A stretch of 64,000 nucleotides of DNA, taken from contig NZ_JAFFQC010000018.1 in assembly GCF_016918545.1 (NCBI RefSeq), positions 17,858-81,857 on the forward strand, read 5' to 3'. The translations under genes were made by a program, and so were the position numbers. The notes beneath the pieces are model-generated. The model did not search any database. It was not told where the DNA came from and saw only the letters and a program-made list of their open reading frames with translations. The DNA comes from Desulfobulbus alkaliphilus (GTDB lineage: Bacteria > Desulfobacterota > Desulfobulbia > Desulfobulbales > Desulfobulbaceae). This document shows positions 25,787 through 34,671 of the stretch, piece after piece (position 1 is the stretch's first letter; each line of letters opens with the position of its first letter).

Positions 25787-25907
25787 CCTGGATCCGTGAG
25801 CATCCAAAGGGCGGCTGGTGAAATTTATTGCCAAGGATTTCGCTACAATTAAAAATAATTACAGCAAGATATATCTATAACAAGAGTCCAGCCGTCACGG
25901 ATTCAGG
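25787..25907 (+). repeat. Repeat family A, half-length copy (121 bp)
   Basis: The ends are CCTGGATCCGTGAGC and CGTCACGGATTCAGG. The core is TTGCCA, 16 nt, TAAAAA, a weaker -10 than in other copies. The long hairpin is deleted. The right end lies 28 nt upstream of the start codon of the small zinc-ribbon gene at 25936 on the same strand. Confidence 0.88.
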
Positions 25908-25935
25908 TTTCTGTTTTTCTTTCGGGGGGATTGCT

Positions 25936-26121
25936 ATGCTGGCTATTTGTGAAGAATGCTCAAAAAAATACAATATCGATGAAGCAAAGATGAAGAGTAT
26001 GAGGGCACGCTTTTCCTGCCGGGAATGCGGTCATATTATCGTGGTTGTGAAAAATACCCTGGATCAAGGTCAAGATTCTGGTTATAAACCCACCGCGGAC
26101 ATGAACAGCGATGTTTCGTAA
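25936..26121 (+). CDS. Small MJ0042-type zinc-ribbon protein
   Basis: A 61-residue protein with two CxxC knuckles: Cys5/Cys8 in ICEECSKKYNID and Cys28/Cys31 in FSCRECGHIIVV. This is the MJ0042-type zinc ribbon commonly found at the N-terminus of larger deltaproteobacterial proteins. Here it stands alone, with a stop at 26119-26121, so it may be a natural small protein or a remnant of a longer one. GGGGGGA lies 5 nt before the ATG. The next gene follows after about 90 nt. Confidence 0.75.
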   Translation: MLAICEECSKKYNIDEAKMKSMRARFSCRECGHIIVVVKNTLDQGQDSGYKPTADMNSDVS

Positions 26122-26211
26122 GCCGGTTCAGTGCGGCCCCATCAGGGAGGTTGCCGCGGTTCATGATATCCAAGCCGATTCCCGGCTGGGGCGGTGCTGC
26201 ATTACAAAGAT

Positions 26212-26805
26212 ATGCTGATTCCTCGCGAGAAGCCGTATCTGCAAGGCTTGAACAGCTATTACCTGCACCTGGAAAAATTCATTGAGCACATGCAAGGGGA
26301 AATCGGCTCCGGGGGAATCCATTGTCTGTCCAACAACCTGGAGATGCTTGTTTTCTTCAGCGAAAATGAAATCATCAGCAGTCTCGTTCAGGAAAAGGGA
26401 GGCAAAGCAAACTTCACTCCCTCCTACGAGGTAGCCAGAGGATCCTTCTACAGCACCAGTTTTTCCGTGCAACTGTATCAACTGGGGCCGCATGCTATTT
26501 TTTTTTGGGCGCAGATGCCTCCTTTCCAGAGGGCAAAATCCGCCCTACGTTCAACTGAGATTCCTCTGCCTGATCTCATTTTCCGCCTCAAGCAAAAACA
26601 CTTTTCCGGTTTTATCGATGTACAACTCGCAAACAAACCTGACAGTGGTATCCTCTTTTTTAACGAGGGGGAACGGATCGGTGGCTCCTTTACTTGGGGA
26701 AAAGACGGTATGAGTACCGAGGACGAAGATTATAATCTTCTTCTCAGCCGGGTACAGAACGGTGAAGGCATTTTTACCTTTGGCAGTTTTATCAAGGACG
26801 AATAA
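26212..26805 (+). CDS. Hypothetical cytoplasmic protein, possible DUF4388/PATAN-like domain
   Basis: About 198 residues from ATG 26212; GTG 26194 is also possible and neither has a clear ribosome site. The N-terminal half has no recognised motif. The C-terminal half (LPDLIFRLKQKHFSGFIDVQL, then GILFFNEGERIGGSFTWG) resembles the effector-like DUF4388 fold seen in regulatory proteins of this phylum; that match is from memory and weak. No signal peptide or membrane segment is seen. It follows the zinc-ribbon gene and may be co-transcribed from the repeat A copy upstream. Confidence 0.55.
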   Translation: MLIPREKPYLQGLNSYYLHLEKFIEHMQGEIGSGGIHCLSNNLEMLVFFSENEIISSLVQEKGGKANFTPSYEVARGSFYSTSFSVQLYQLGPHAIFFWAQMPPFQRAKSALRSTEIPLPDLIFRLKQKHFSGFIDVQLANKPDSGILFFNEGERIGGSFTWGKDGMSTEDEDYNLLLSRVQNGEGIFTFGSFIKDE

Positions 26806-26834
26806 CCGGTCCCTTCGCTTGTGGCTGGAATACT

Positions 26835-26920
26835 CCTGGATTCGTGAGCGTTCGTCCGTGGGTCAGCTTTGTTGTCTGTGACTGTTCGACGAAAGGAGAC
26901 TTTATCCGACGGTTACGGGC
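26835..26920 (+). repeat. Repeat family A, left-half fragment
   Basis: CCTGGATTCGTGAGCGTTCGTCC starts the copy, followed by the hairpin (CAGCTTTGTTGTCTGTGACTG ... GACGGTTACGGGC). The right half with the promoter-like core is missing. It ends 10 nt from the rlmN stop codon and may serve as a 3' hairpin for two converging genes. Confidence 0.8.
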
Positions 26921-26929
26921 TTTCATTTC

Positions 26930-27976
26930 TCAACAATCCCACCCTTGTCCCGCGAGCTGACCACAAGCTGCGGCAATATCTTCCCCCCGACTCTGGCGAA
27001 TAAACACTGTATATCCGTGAGCGCGAAGGATCTGCTGGAAACGGAGCACCTGTAGTGGTGGGGGACTGCGAAACCTAGAGTCATCGACAGGGTTCACGGC
27101 CAGCAGGTTGATTTTGCAGGGAACGGAACGAAGCAGCGCTGCAAGTTTGTCCGCATCAGCCTTGGTATCGTTCATTCCTTCCAGCAGGGTGTATTCAATC
27201 ATGATCCGCTGGCGTTTTTTCTGCCGATAAGTACGGCAGGCCTCGATCAGGGTTGCAATGGGATAGCGTTTATTGATCGGCATAAGGGCACTGCGCATGG
27301 CGTCGTCCACCGCATGGAGCGACAAGGCCAGATTGACGTCGGTTTGTTCGCCAAGCATGGTCATCTGCGGCACCAGACCACAGGTCGAGACCGTGATACG
27401 GCGGTTGGAAAAATCAAGTCCACGCTGTTCAGTAAGAATCGAGATAGCGTCAAGCAGGTTGGTAAAATTAGCCAGCGGTTCGCCCATGCCCATGAAAACA
27501 ATATTCGTCAGCGTGCCCTTGTCATGCTCGAGTGCCCAGTCGCGAACCGAGCAAACCTGGTTGACGATTTCCGCGGTGGTCAGGTTACGATGGAACCCCA
27601 TGGTGCCGGTACGACAGAAAACGCAGCCCATGGCACAACCCACCTGGGTTGAGAGGCAGAGCGTGTTGCGGTCCTCCTCGGGGATCAGCACCGACTCAAT
27701 GACATGATCATCGTGCAGGCGAAAGGCAAACTTCACTGTTCCATCCCGCGAGCATTCGATCCTGCTGTCCTCAAATCTGCTTATATACGCAGTTTCGCTG
27801 AGCACGGCTCGAAATTCCTTGGCCAGATCGGTCATCTGGGCGAACTCATTGATTCCGGGTCGATACACCCAGGCCAGAATCTGGCGGCCCCGAAAAGCCG
27901 GCTGCCCCTGGGACTCGACAAAGCGTACCAGTTGCTCCTGGGTCAGATTTTTCAGATCAGTTTTTTCCGGGTACAT
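26930..27976 (-). CDS. rlmN: Dual-specificity RNA methyltransferase RlmN
   Basis: A 348-residue radical SAM enzyme that methylates C2 of A2503 in 23S rRNA and A37 in some tRNAs. The cluster cysteines are Cys114, Cys118 and Cys121 in QVGCAMGCVFCRTG. The catalytic pair is Cys107 (TLCLST) and Cys338 in RGEDIAAACGQLAG, spaced as in E. coli RlmN. FMGMGEPLANF, STCGLVPQM and LALSLHAVDD are further conserved blocks. It is followed upstream by another minus-strand radical SAM gene 77 nt away. Confidence 0.96.
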   Translation of the reverse strand: MYPEKTDLKNLTQEQLVRFVESQGQPAFRGRQILAWVYRPGINEFAQMTDLAKEFRAVLSETAYISRFEDSRIECSRDGTVKFAFRLHDDHVIESVLIPEEDRNTLCLSTQVGCAMGCVFCRTGTMGFHRNLTTAEIVNQVCSVRDWALEHDKGTLTNIVFMGMGEPLANFTNLLDAISILTEQRGLDFSNRRITVSTCGLVPQMTMLGEQTDVNLALSLHAVDDAMRSALMPINKRYPIATLIEACRTYRQKKRQRIMIEYTLLEGMNDTKADADKLAALLRSVPCKINLLAVNPVDDSRFRSPPPLQVLRFQQILRAHGYTVFIRQSRGEDIAAACGQLAGQGWDC

Positions 27977-28053
27977 AGGTCTTCCCAGGATGATAATCAG
28001 TTTGTTTCACTTGCAATACGGTCTTGCATCTCCGCGGGATCTGCAGTAAGCGG

Positions 28054-28923
28054 TCACAGACGGCGGCCGGTTTCCGTTTGCAGAGGGAGGCTACCGGTCA
28101 GGGCGCAATCGATGGTGGCCAGGATGCGCTCCTTGTCCCTGGGCAGACGACCGTTGAGCGAGAAGTAATTGGAGGCGTGATTGGCATGGAACTGGGTACG
28201 GAACGAATGCAGTCCGGTGACAAGGCAGCGCAGTTCCGAAAAAAGCTGTCCTTGTTCAGGTACAGTGAAGTGTCCAGCACGCATCTGGCGAAATAACGGG
28301 GTGTTGTCGAGGACCATCAGGGTGAGAACCGCAACCTGATGCGGTTGCATCCGGTTGAGTACAGATGCCGTGGCCGCGGCATGTTCCAGTGACAACCCAA
28401 CCCCGGCAATGCCCAGCAGGCAGGTGACGGAAACAAAGAAGCCGGCATTTCTGGCCCGTTGTCCAGCCGTTATCATCGCCTTGCTGTCCACCCCCTTGGC
28501 AATAGCTTTGAGGGTTGGATCATGACCGCTTTCCAGGCCCATATACAGGCGACCCAGTCCCAAACTCCGGTAGGTTTGCAGTTGATCATCGGATTTGCCT
28601 GCAATATTCTGGCAGGTGGCATAGCAACTCACCCGTCGGACCCAGGGGAGTTTCTCCCGAATACACTGCAACAAGGCGACCAGCATGTCATCGGGCAGCG
28701 CCAGTGCGTCTCCGTCGGCAAGAAACAGGGTGGACTGCCGGCGACACCAGGCCGCGGCAAAACTGAGGTCCTTCTCGATACGTTCCCAGGATTTGATCGC
28801 AAAGGTACGATCCCGGTAAGCACCGCAAAAGGTACAGCGGTTATGAGAACAACCGATGGTGACCTGGAGGATGATGGAAAAAGCCTCGCTGGGAGGGCGG
28901 ATGATATCTCCTTGATGCTCCAC
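28054..28923 (-). CDS. Radical SAM protein, copy 1 of a paralogous pair
   Basis: A 289-residue radical SAM protein with an unusual cluster spacing: Cys25-x4-Cys30-x2-Cys33 (GCSHNRCTFCG) instead of CX3CX2C. LFLADGDALALP, LYMGLESGHDPTLKAIAKGVD and LLGIAGVG match the SAM-binding strands of the Elp3/COG1032-like branch. It aligns end to end with the gene at 41642-42511 at equal length, so the two are paralogs. The substrate is unknown. GTG at 28923 is the likely start, with CAGG upstream. It sits between rlmN and serC with a strong hairpin just before it. Confidence 0.75.
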   Translation of the reverse strand: MEHQGDIIRPPSEAFSIILQVTIGCSHNRCTFCGAYRDRTFAIKSWERIEKDLSFAAAWCRRQSTLFLADGDALALPDDMLVALLQCIREKLPWVRRVSCYATCQNIAGKSDDQLQTYRSLGLGRLYMGLESGHDPTLKAIAKGVDSKAMITAGQRARNAGFFVSVTCLLGIAGVGLSLEHAAATASVLNRMQPHQVAVLTLMVLDNTPLFRQMRAGHFTVPEQGQLFSELRCLVTGLHSFRTQFHANHASNYFSLNGRLPRDKERILATIDCALTGSLPLQTETGRRL

Positions 28924-28938
28924 GGATGCCTGCTGTAT

Positions 28939-28967
28939 CTGCCCATGACGGCAGCCGTCATGGGCAG
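28939..28967. terminator. Perfect long hairpin between serC and the radical SAM gene
   Basis: CTGCCCATGACGGC and GCCGTCATGGGCAG are perfect 14-nt complements around a single central base. It lies downstream of serC and just upstream of the radical SAM start, both on the minus strand. There is no T tract on the minus strand side. It may stop serC transcripts or block translation of the next gene. Confidence 0.55.
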
Positions 28968-29089
28968 AAAATGGTTTTGGTCACTGAAGACCAGGTGCAA
29001 GAAAATCCCTGCATCAACATGTGCGGGACAAGGTTGACCTGTGCTCTATTAGCTCTCGTACGGATGGCGAACCGGTGTACGCCTCTGGC

Positions 29090-30172
29090 TCATCCGTTTT
29101 TCCGGGCAAAATCGGCCATGAATTCAACGAGTTTCTCCACTCCGGCCCGGGGAAAGGCGTTATAAATCGAGGCCCGGCAGCCACCCACCGAGCGATGTCC
29201 CTTCAGACCGTCGAGACCTGCCGCCGTGGCCTCGGCGATGAAGCGGGCTTCAAGCTCGGGGGTGGGCAGGTTGAAGGTGATATTCATCAGTGAACGGGAC
29301 TCTTTTTCCGCATGGCCACGATAAAAATCAGTGCTGTCAATAGCCTCGTACAGCAGGGCCGCCTTGTCCTGGTTGATTTTTTCCATAGCTCCGATTCCGC
29401 CCATGGTTTTGAGCCAGTGCATCACCTGACCGACACAATAGATGGAAAAACACGGCGGAGTATTGAACATGGAGTCCTTCTCGGCATGGGTTTTATATTT
29501 GAGCATGGACGGGACCGAGTCGCTGACCCGGTCAAGGAGATCCTCACGGATAATCACCACCGTCACCCCTGCGGGTCCCATGTTTTTCTGGGCTCCGGCG
29601 AAAATCAGACCAAAACGGCTGACATCCACCGGCCGGGAAAGGATATCCGAGGACATATCGGCAATCAACAGGGCATCCTTGGCGGGCATGGTCTGGAACT
29701 GGGTGCCGTAGATGGTGTTGTTGGTGACGAAGTACAGATACTGGCTCTCCGGATCCACACTGTATTCATCGTCCCGGGGCACTCGTTTGAAATTAATGTC
29801 TTCACTGGAATAGGCGACATCCACGGTGGCGAAGAGTTTAGCCTCCTTGATGGCTTTTTTTGACCAGGTACCGGTATTGAGATAGGTTGCCTTTTGCCCC
29901 TGTGCCAGCAGATTCATCGGCACCATGAAAAACTGGGACGAGGCACCACCCTGAAGAAAAAGCACCTTGTAATGGGCGGGAATCCCCATCAGTTCCCGGA
30001 TCAGACTCTCGGTTTCATCGGCCACGGCTATGAACTCCTTGGACCGATGACTGAGTTCGATCAAGCCGATACCTTTATTGTTGAAATTAACGATATCGGT
30101 CGCTGCCTGCTGCAGCACGGAATACGGCAGGGTGGCGGGCCCGGGGCTGAAATTGTAAATACGTTCAGGCAT
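29090..30172 (-). CDS. serC: Phosphoserine aminotransferase SerC
   Basis: A 360-residue PLP enzyme that makes 3-phosphoserine from 3-phosphohydroxypyruvate and glutamate in serine synthesis. The N-terminal NFSPGPATLP is diagnostic. The PLP lysine is Lys196 in FAGAQKNMGPAG, close to E. coli Lys198. GGASSQF near residue 75 binds the cofactor phosphate. The start ATG 30172 has AAGGAGA 5 nt upstream; the longer frame to 30217 is not supported. Confidence 0.96.
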   Translation of the reverse strand: MPERIYNFSPGPATLPYSVLQQAATDIVNFNNKGIGLIELSHRSKEFIAVADETESLIRELMGIPAHYKVLFLQGGASSQFFMVPMNLLAQGQKATYLNTGTWSKKAIKEAKLFATVDVAYSSEDINFKRVPRDDEYSVDPESQYLYFVTNNTIYGTQFQTMPAKDALLIADMSSDILSRPVDVSRFGLIFAGAQKNMGPAGVTVVIIREDLLDRVSDSVPSMLKYKTHAEKDSMFNTPPCFSIYCVGQVMHWLKTMGGIGAMEKINQDKAALLYEAIDSTDFYRGHAEKESRSLMNITFNLPTPELEARFIAEATAAGLDGLKGHRSVGGCRASIYNAFPRAGVEKLVEFMADFARKNG

Positions 30173-30363
30173 TACTGTCTCCTTGGGACAAGGTATCGTG
30201 TGTTGATGATTGCCCATCCGAAAACGGCTCTTTTATCCTGATTCCTTGTTACGCCGGCAGATGTACCCCTTGGCTCTTTTATGGATAAGCCTGCGCGGGT
30301 CCGTTCGTCGGCGCGCCTCGATTCAAAGCAGAATATCGCGTTTCTGGATGGGTGCTGAGTACG

Positions 30364-30834
30364 TTATCGATTCCGGCGAATCTGCCGCAGGGCTTCATAG
30401 AGAACTATCCCTGTGGTCATGGCCAGATTAAGGCTACGAATGTTGGTATTATTCATGGGAACTGTGTAGCATCTCTCACTATACAGCCTGAGAATATCTT
30501 CCGGCAAGCCTTTTGTCTCTTTGCCGAACACCAGTTTGTCTCCGGGAGTGAAAAAGGCATCTGTATACGATCTCTTTGTTTTTGTGGTAAAAAAATAGAG
30601 TTTCTTTTCATCCTGTTCCTGCAGGAATGCTTCAAGGTTGCGCCAGTGATTGATGCGAACATGCTCCCAGTAATCAAGTCCGGCCCGTTTCAAATGCCTG
30701 TTATCGATGGCGAAACCAAGGGGGTGCACCAGATCGAGAACCGTATCCGTTGCGCCGCACAGGCGGGCAATTGAACCGGTGTTGGGTGGGATTTCCGGTT
30801 CAACCAGAACGATGTGCAGAGGAGATGCAGACAT
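30364..30834 (-). CDS. trmL: tRNA (cytidine(34)-2'-O)-methyltransferase TrmL
   Basis: A 156-residue SPOUT-class methyltransferase. HIVLVEPEIPPNTGSIARLC at the N-terminus, LVHPLGFAID, LVFGKETKGLPEDIL and the knot segment RSLNLAMTTGIVLYEALRQ are typical of TrmL, which methylates the wobble base of certain leucine tRNAs. ATG 30834 gives the usual family start (residues 1-6 MSASPL); the longer frame to 30939 runs into a repeat A fragment. Confidence 0.92.
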   Translation of the reverse strand: MSASPLHIVLVEPEIPPNTGSIARLCGATDTVLDLVHPLGFAIDNRHLKRAGLDYWEHVRINHWRNLEAFLQEQDEKKLYFFTTKTKRSYTDAFFTPGDKLVFGKETKGLPEDILRLYSERCYTVPMNNTNIRSLNLAMTTGIVLYEALRQIRRNR

Positions 30835-31330
30835 AAAAAACAGTGTTGACCAAGAAAGACCGCGCTCGTATGAGCCTCTTGCAAACCTTGAATCCGTGAG
30901 CGTTATGCCCTGAAGGGCGGCTAAAATGCCTCTTTGCAAAAGACTCGTATGTACAGAATATGGATTGAGGTTGCAAATTTAAAAATACGTCTTAAACTCT
31001 TTGCTCCCTTTTTGTTCTGTTGAACCATGGGATCACAATACGATTGCAGAAATTTTGTTGCATTGCCTCAACCCCCGGAATACGGTAAACCACGGCCGTA
31101 CTTCTGAAGCGGCCGCGACCAATCGGCATTTGTCATGCAACGTGGCTGCTCATAACTCGTGCCTATCCTGCAACGAAATATTTAGTTCCGAATCAAGGCG
31201 CGTTGGCGAATTTAAAGGTAGATATAGATATAATCTTCCGAAGATTACATTTGACAGCGCAAAAAAAGAGTCAGGGGAAGAGAGCCGTTTCTGGATGGGC
31301 ACTGACTCACTCTTCAAAGTGGACACGGAC
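30835..31330. other. Intergenic region between divergent trmL and lysC
   Basis: It begins with a short repeat A fragment (30886-30923). The lysC frame stays open upstream to 31001, giving about 110 extra codons with no ribosome site and no similarity to aspartate kinases; I treat it as non-coding leader. AT-rich stretches near 30960-31010 and 31205-31235 may hold promoters for lysC; a TATAAT occurs at 31229-31234 but its best -35 is 20 nt away. No riboswitch structure was recognised. Confidence 0.4.
30886..30923 (+). repeat. Repeat family A, short left-end fragment
   Basis: CCTTGAATCCGTGAGCGTT is joined directly to CCCTGAAGGGCGGCT, a junction that skips the long hairpin as in the half-length copies. 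The match ends before the promoter-like core. Confidence 0.6.
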
Positions 31331-32572
31331 ATGGCGCTCATCGTTCAAAAATATGGAGGAACCTCGGTTGGTTCCACAGAAAAAATCAAGGCAGTGGCCC
31401 AACGGGTCATTCAAAGCCATAAAATGGGCAATCGGATCGTTGTCGTCCTCTCGGCCATGGCCGGTGAAACCGATCGGCTCACCGGCCTTGCCCTCGATAT
31501 GCAGAAAATACCCTTCCCCAGGGAAATGGATATGTTGCTGGCCACCGGAGAACAGGTCACCGTGGCTCTTTTTGCCATGGCCGTCAAGAATGCAGGATTT
31601 GATGCCATTTCCCTGCTCGGCAGTCAGGTTTCGATTCATACCGATGCCATGCATACCAAGGCCCGGATACAAACTATTGATCCGGAGTTGATCAACGCGT
31701 ATCTTGATCAGGGAAAAATCGTCACCATTGCCGGTTTCCAGGGGGTCTCCAAAAAGGGTGACATCACCACCCTGGGGCGGGGCGGATCCGATACCACCGC
31801 CGTGGCTCTGGCGGCGGCCATGCGGGCTGATGCCTGCGAAATCTTCACCGATGTCGAGGGAATTTTCACCACCGACCCCAACATCTGTACCCTGGCACGG
31901 AAAATCGATCACATCAGTTACGATGAAATGCTTGAACTTGCCAGCCTGGGAGCAAAAGTACTCGATATACGGTCCGTAGGCCTGGCAAAACGTTTCGGTG
32001 TCCCTGTTCATGTCCGTTCAACTTTTTCAGATAATATCGGCACCTGGGTGGTTGAGGAGAATAAAATTATGGAATCCATGCTGGTATCCGGCATCACATA
32101 CAGTAAAAACGAGGCGCGAATCACTATCAAAAAAGTGCCAGATCAGCCCGGAATAGCGGCGAAAATCTTTTTGCCAATCTCCGATGCCGGCATTCTGGTC
32201 GACATGATTATCCAGAATACCCATGACGGCCGCCTCACGGATATGACCTTCACTGTACTGCGCCGGGACTACGACCGGGCCATGGATATTCTCAAAAAGG
32301 TCGCTGAAGAAATCGCTGCGGAAGCGGTGACCGGCGACAAGGACATTGCCAAGGTCTCGATTGTTGGTCTCGGTATGCGCAATCATCCCGGTATCGCCTC
32401 GACCATGTTCCAGATTTTCGCCAAGGAAGGCATCAACATCATGATGGTCTCCACCTCGGAGATCAAAGTTTCCTGCATCATTGCCGAAAAATATACGGAA
32501 CTGGCCGTCAGGGCCCTGCATGACGCTTTTGCCCTGGACAAGGAAAATTTACCCGCTGAAGAAATAGACTAA
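31331..32572 (+). CDS. lysC: Aspartate kinase
   Basis: A 413-residue monofunctional aspartokinase, which phosphorylates aspartate at the head of the lysine/threonine/methionine pathway. LIVQKYGGTSVGS at the N-terminus and TTLGRGGSDTTAVALAAAM near residue 155 form the nucleotide and aspartate sites. IFTDVEGIFTTDPNI follows. Two ACT domains at the C-terminus (from about residue 260; QPGIAAKIFLPISDAGILVDMIIQN and NHPGIASTMFQIFAKEGINIMMVSTSEIKVSC) suggest allosteric control by lysine and/or threonine. I chose ATG 31331 because it gives the canonical start; the upstream open frame lacks support. cimA begins 4 nt after its stop, so both form one operon. Confidence 0.95.
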   Translation: MALIVQKYGGTSVGSTEKIKAVAQRVIQSHKMGNRIVVVLSAMAGETDRLTGLALDMQKIPFPREMDMLLATGEQVTVALFAMAVKNAGFDAISLLGSQVSIHTDAMHTKARIQTIDPELINAYLDQGKIVTIAGFQGVSKKGDITTLGRGGSDTTAVALAAAMRADACEIFTDVEGIFTTDPNICTLARKIDHISYDEMLELASLGAKVLDIRSVGLAKRFGVPVHVRSTFSDNIGTWVVEENKIMESMLVSGITYSKNEARITIKKVPDQPGIAAKIFLPISDAGILVDMIIQNTHDGRLTDMTFTVLRRDYDRAMDILKKVAEEIAAEAVTGDKDIAKVSIVGLGMRNHPGIASTMFQIFAKEGINIMMVSTSEIKVSCIIAEKYTELAVRALHDAFALDKENLPAEEID

Positions 32573-32576
32573 GAGC

Positions 32577-34169
32577 ATGGCCCGGATCATCGAACTCTAC
32601 GACACTACCCTGCGGGACGGCACCCAGGCCGAAAATTTCAACCTGTCAGTGGATGACAAGATCAAAGTATGCCGGCAGCTCGACCACCTTGGTATCGATT
32701 TTATCGAGGGAGGCTGGCCTGGATCCAATCCCCTGGCTGTTGATTTTTTTCGACGGATGCAGGACATCGATCTCAAGCACGCCCGGCTGACAGCTTTTGG
32801 TTCGACCCGCCATTTTCAGAAAACACCGGAAACGGATGCCAATATTCAGGCCCTGTTGACAGCGCAAACCCCGGCAGTGACCATCTTCGGGAAAAGTTGG
32901 GATATTCACGTTATTGACGCTCTGCGGATTGAACTGGACGATAACCTCCAGATCATTGAAGATTCGCTGGCCTATCTTCGTCCCAGGGTTCGGTACCTGA
33001 TATATGATGCCGAGCATTTTTTCGATGGTTTCAAAAACAATCGGGAATACTGCCTGGCCACTCTGGGCAGGGCGATTACCGGCGGTGCGGAGACCATCGT
33101 CCTCTGCGACACTAACGGTGGAACACTGCCCCATGAAATTCCCGAGATCATGGCACGGGTGCAACAGTACTGTGCTGATTTGAACAGCGAAGTCCGTATC
33201 GGTATTCACTCCCATAATGATTCGGAAACCGCGGTGGCCAACTCGCTGATGAGCGTCCACCTCGGAGCCAGTCATGTCCAGGGAACCATCAATGGCTTTG
33301 GAGAGCGATGCGGCAATGCCAACCTGACCTCCATCATTCCGGCCCTGATCTTCAAGATGGGCCTGGAGTGTGAAGTCGGTAAACGGATTGACCAGTTGTA
33401 TACAACCTCCCGGCTGGTGAATGAACTGGCCAACCTGCCTCACAATCGATACCAGCCTTACGTCGGTGATTCCGCCTTTGCCCATAAAGGGGGTGTTCAT
33501 GTCAGTGCTGTCCAGCGCAACCCCATGACCTACGAGCATCTGGCCCCGGAAAAGGTGGGAAACAGCCGGAGGGTTCTGGTTTCCGATCAGTCCGGCAAAG
33601 CCAATATACTTCTCAAGGCCCGCAAGTATGGCCTGGATATCGATCAGGATGATCCGATGATGGCCACGATTATCAGTGACTTGAAAGAACTTGAGAATCA
33701 GGGGTATCAGTATGAGGCGGCGGAGGCCAGCTTCGAGTTACTCATGCGGCGGGCCCTTGGCCTGCATCGCGATTTTTTCCGCCTGGAAGCTTTCCGGGTC
33801 CTGAACAACAAGAATGACATGAACAAGGATCCGATTACCGAGGCCACCATCAGACTTTATGTCGATGGCAAGGAAGTCCATACCGCCGCCATGGGGGAAG
33901 GTCCGGTGAATGCCCTGGATCGGGCCCTGCGCAAGGCCCTGACCAGATTTTATCCCAGCCTCGAAGATATGGAGCTTGCCGACTATAAGGTTCGTGTCCT
34001 GTCCGGTGAGCACGGTACCGGAGCCAAGGTTCGTGTATTGGTGGAAAGCAGGGATCTCCACAACAGCTGGGGAACAGTGGGGGTTTCGTTCAATATCATC
34101 GAGGCGAGCTGGCAGGCGCTGGTGGACAGCATCAACTACAAATTGATGCAGGATGAAAAAACGAGATAG
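32577..34169 (+). CDS. cimA: (R)-citramalate synthase CimA
   Basis: A 530-residue enzyme that condenses pyruvate and acetyl-CoA to (R)-citramalate, the threonine-independent route to isoleucine. LYDTTLRDGTQAENF is the HMGL-like motif. HSHNDSETAVAN provides the metal histidines. GFGERCGNANLTSIIPALI and the C-terminal LeuA regulatory-type domain (from about residue 400) complete the layout. FAHKGGVHVSAVQRNPMTYEH is typical of the CimA branch rather than 2-isopropylmalate synthase. It is coupled to lysC (4 nt gap) and overlaps the next gene by 17 nt. Confidence 0.93.
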   Translation: MARIIELYDTTLRDGTQAENFNLSVDDKIKVCRQLDHLGIDFIEGGWPGSNPLAVDFFRRMQDIDLKHARLTAFGSTRHFQKTPETDANIQALLTAQTPAVTIFGKSWDIHVIDALRIELDDNLQIIEDSLAYLRPRVRYLIYDAEHFFDGFKNNREYCLATLGRAITGGAETIVLCDTNGGTLPHEIPEIMARVQQYCADLNSEVRIGIHSHNDSETAVANSLMSVHLGASHVQGTINGFGERCGNANLTSIIPALIFKMGLECEVGKRIDQLYTTSRLVNELANLPHNRYQPYVGDSAFAHKGGVHVSAVQRNPMTYEHLAPEKVGNSRRVLVSDQSGKANILLKARKYGLDIDQDDPMMATIISDLKELENQGYQYEAAEASFELLMRRALGLHRDFFRLEAFRVLNNKNDMNKDPITEATIRLYVDGKEVHTAAMGEGPVNALDRALRKALTRFYPSLEDMELADYKVRVLSGEHGTGAKVRVLVESRDLHNSWGTVGVSFNIIEASWQALVDSINYKLMQDEKTR

Positions 34170-34671
34170 CGAAAAACTGCCGGCACCGGTCGACAGCTTC
34201 AGTGCCAGGGACAAGCGTGCGCTTGTCCTTTTCCTTTTCGCCCTGCTCTTGATTGCTGTGCAGTTCCGCCCGGTATCGGAAGTGCCGGAACCACAGCCCC
34301 TCGGCATACACCGTAGTACTGAAAACAATGGGTGGTCTCTGGTCGTACTGTCCACCGACCCGCAACTCAATGCTGCAAGCCCGCTTATTTTGGGCGTAGG
34401 TGGAGTGGATATCCCTGGTTTTGATCGGAACGTTCTGGACGCATGGCCCCTTGATCTATTGTTTTTTTTCAATCGCCCGGTCCCGATTAATCACGCCACC
34501 GCCGAACACCTGCTGCGGTTGCCGGGGATCGGGCCACACCGGGCCGCGGCCATCGTCGATGACCGGGAGCGGCATGGACCCTTCAACCGCCCGGAGGATC
34601 TGCTGCGCGTCTCGGGGATCGGTCCCAGGACCCTGGAACAGCTGCTTCCCCTGGTCTGCTTTGCACCATGA
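34153..34671 (+). CDS. Membrane-anchored ComEA-like helix-hairpin-helix protein
   Basis: A 172-residue protein. An N-terminal basic stretch and a hydrophobic segment (ALVLFLFALLLIAVQF, about residues 23-38) would anchor it in the inner membrane. The C-terminal part holds paired HhH motifs, INHATAEHLLRLPGIGPHRAAAIVDDRERHGPFNRPEDLLRVSGIGPRTLEQL, of the ComEA type that binds DNA without sequence preference. In competence ComEA sits in the periplasm; no other competence gene is present here, so the role is open. It overlaps both cimA (17 nt) and miaA (4 nt). Confidence 0.82.
   Translation: MKKRDSEKLPAPVDSFSARDKRALVLFLFALLLIAVQFRPVSEVPEPQPLGIHRSTENNGWSLVVLSTDPQLNAASPLILGVGGVDIPGFDRNVLDAWPLDLLFFFNRPVPINHATAEHLLRLPGIGPHRAAAIVDDRERHGPFNRPEDLLRVSGIGPRTLEQLLPLVCFAP

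Noticed and set aside
30336..31309. Shared CGTTTCTGGATGGG near 30340 and 31289
   Set aside because: Only 14 bases match and the surrounding sequence differs, so it is not counted as a repeat.
31001..31330. In-frame upstream extension of lysC giving 110 extra residues
   Set aside because: No similarity to aspartate kinases, cysteine/histidine-rich random look and no ribosome site. ATG 31331 gives the canonical start.
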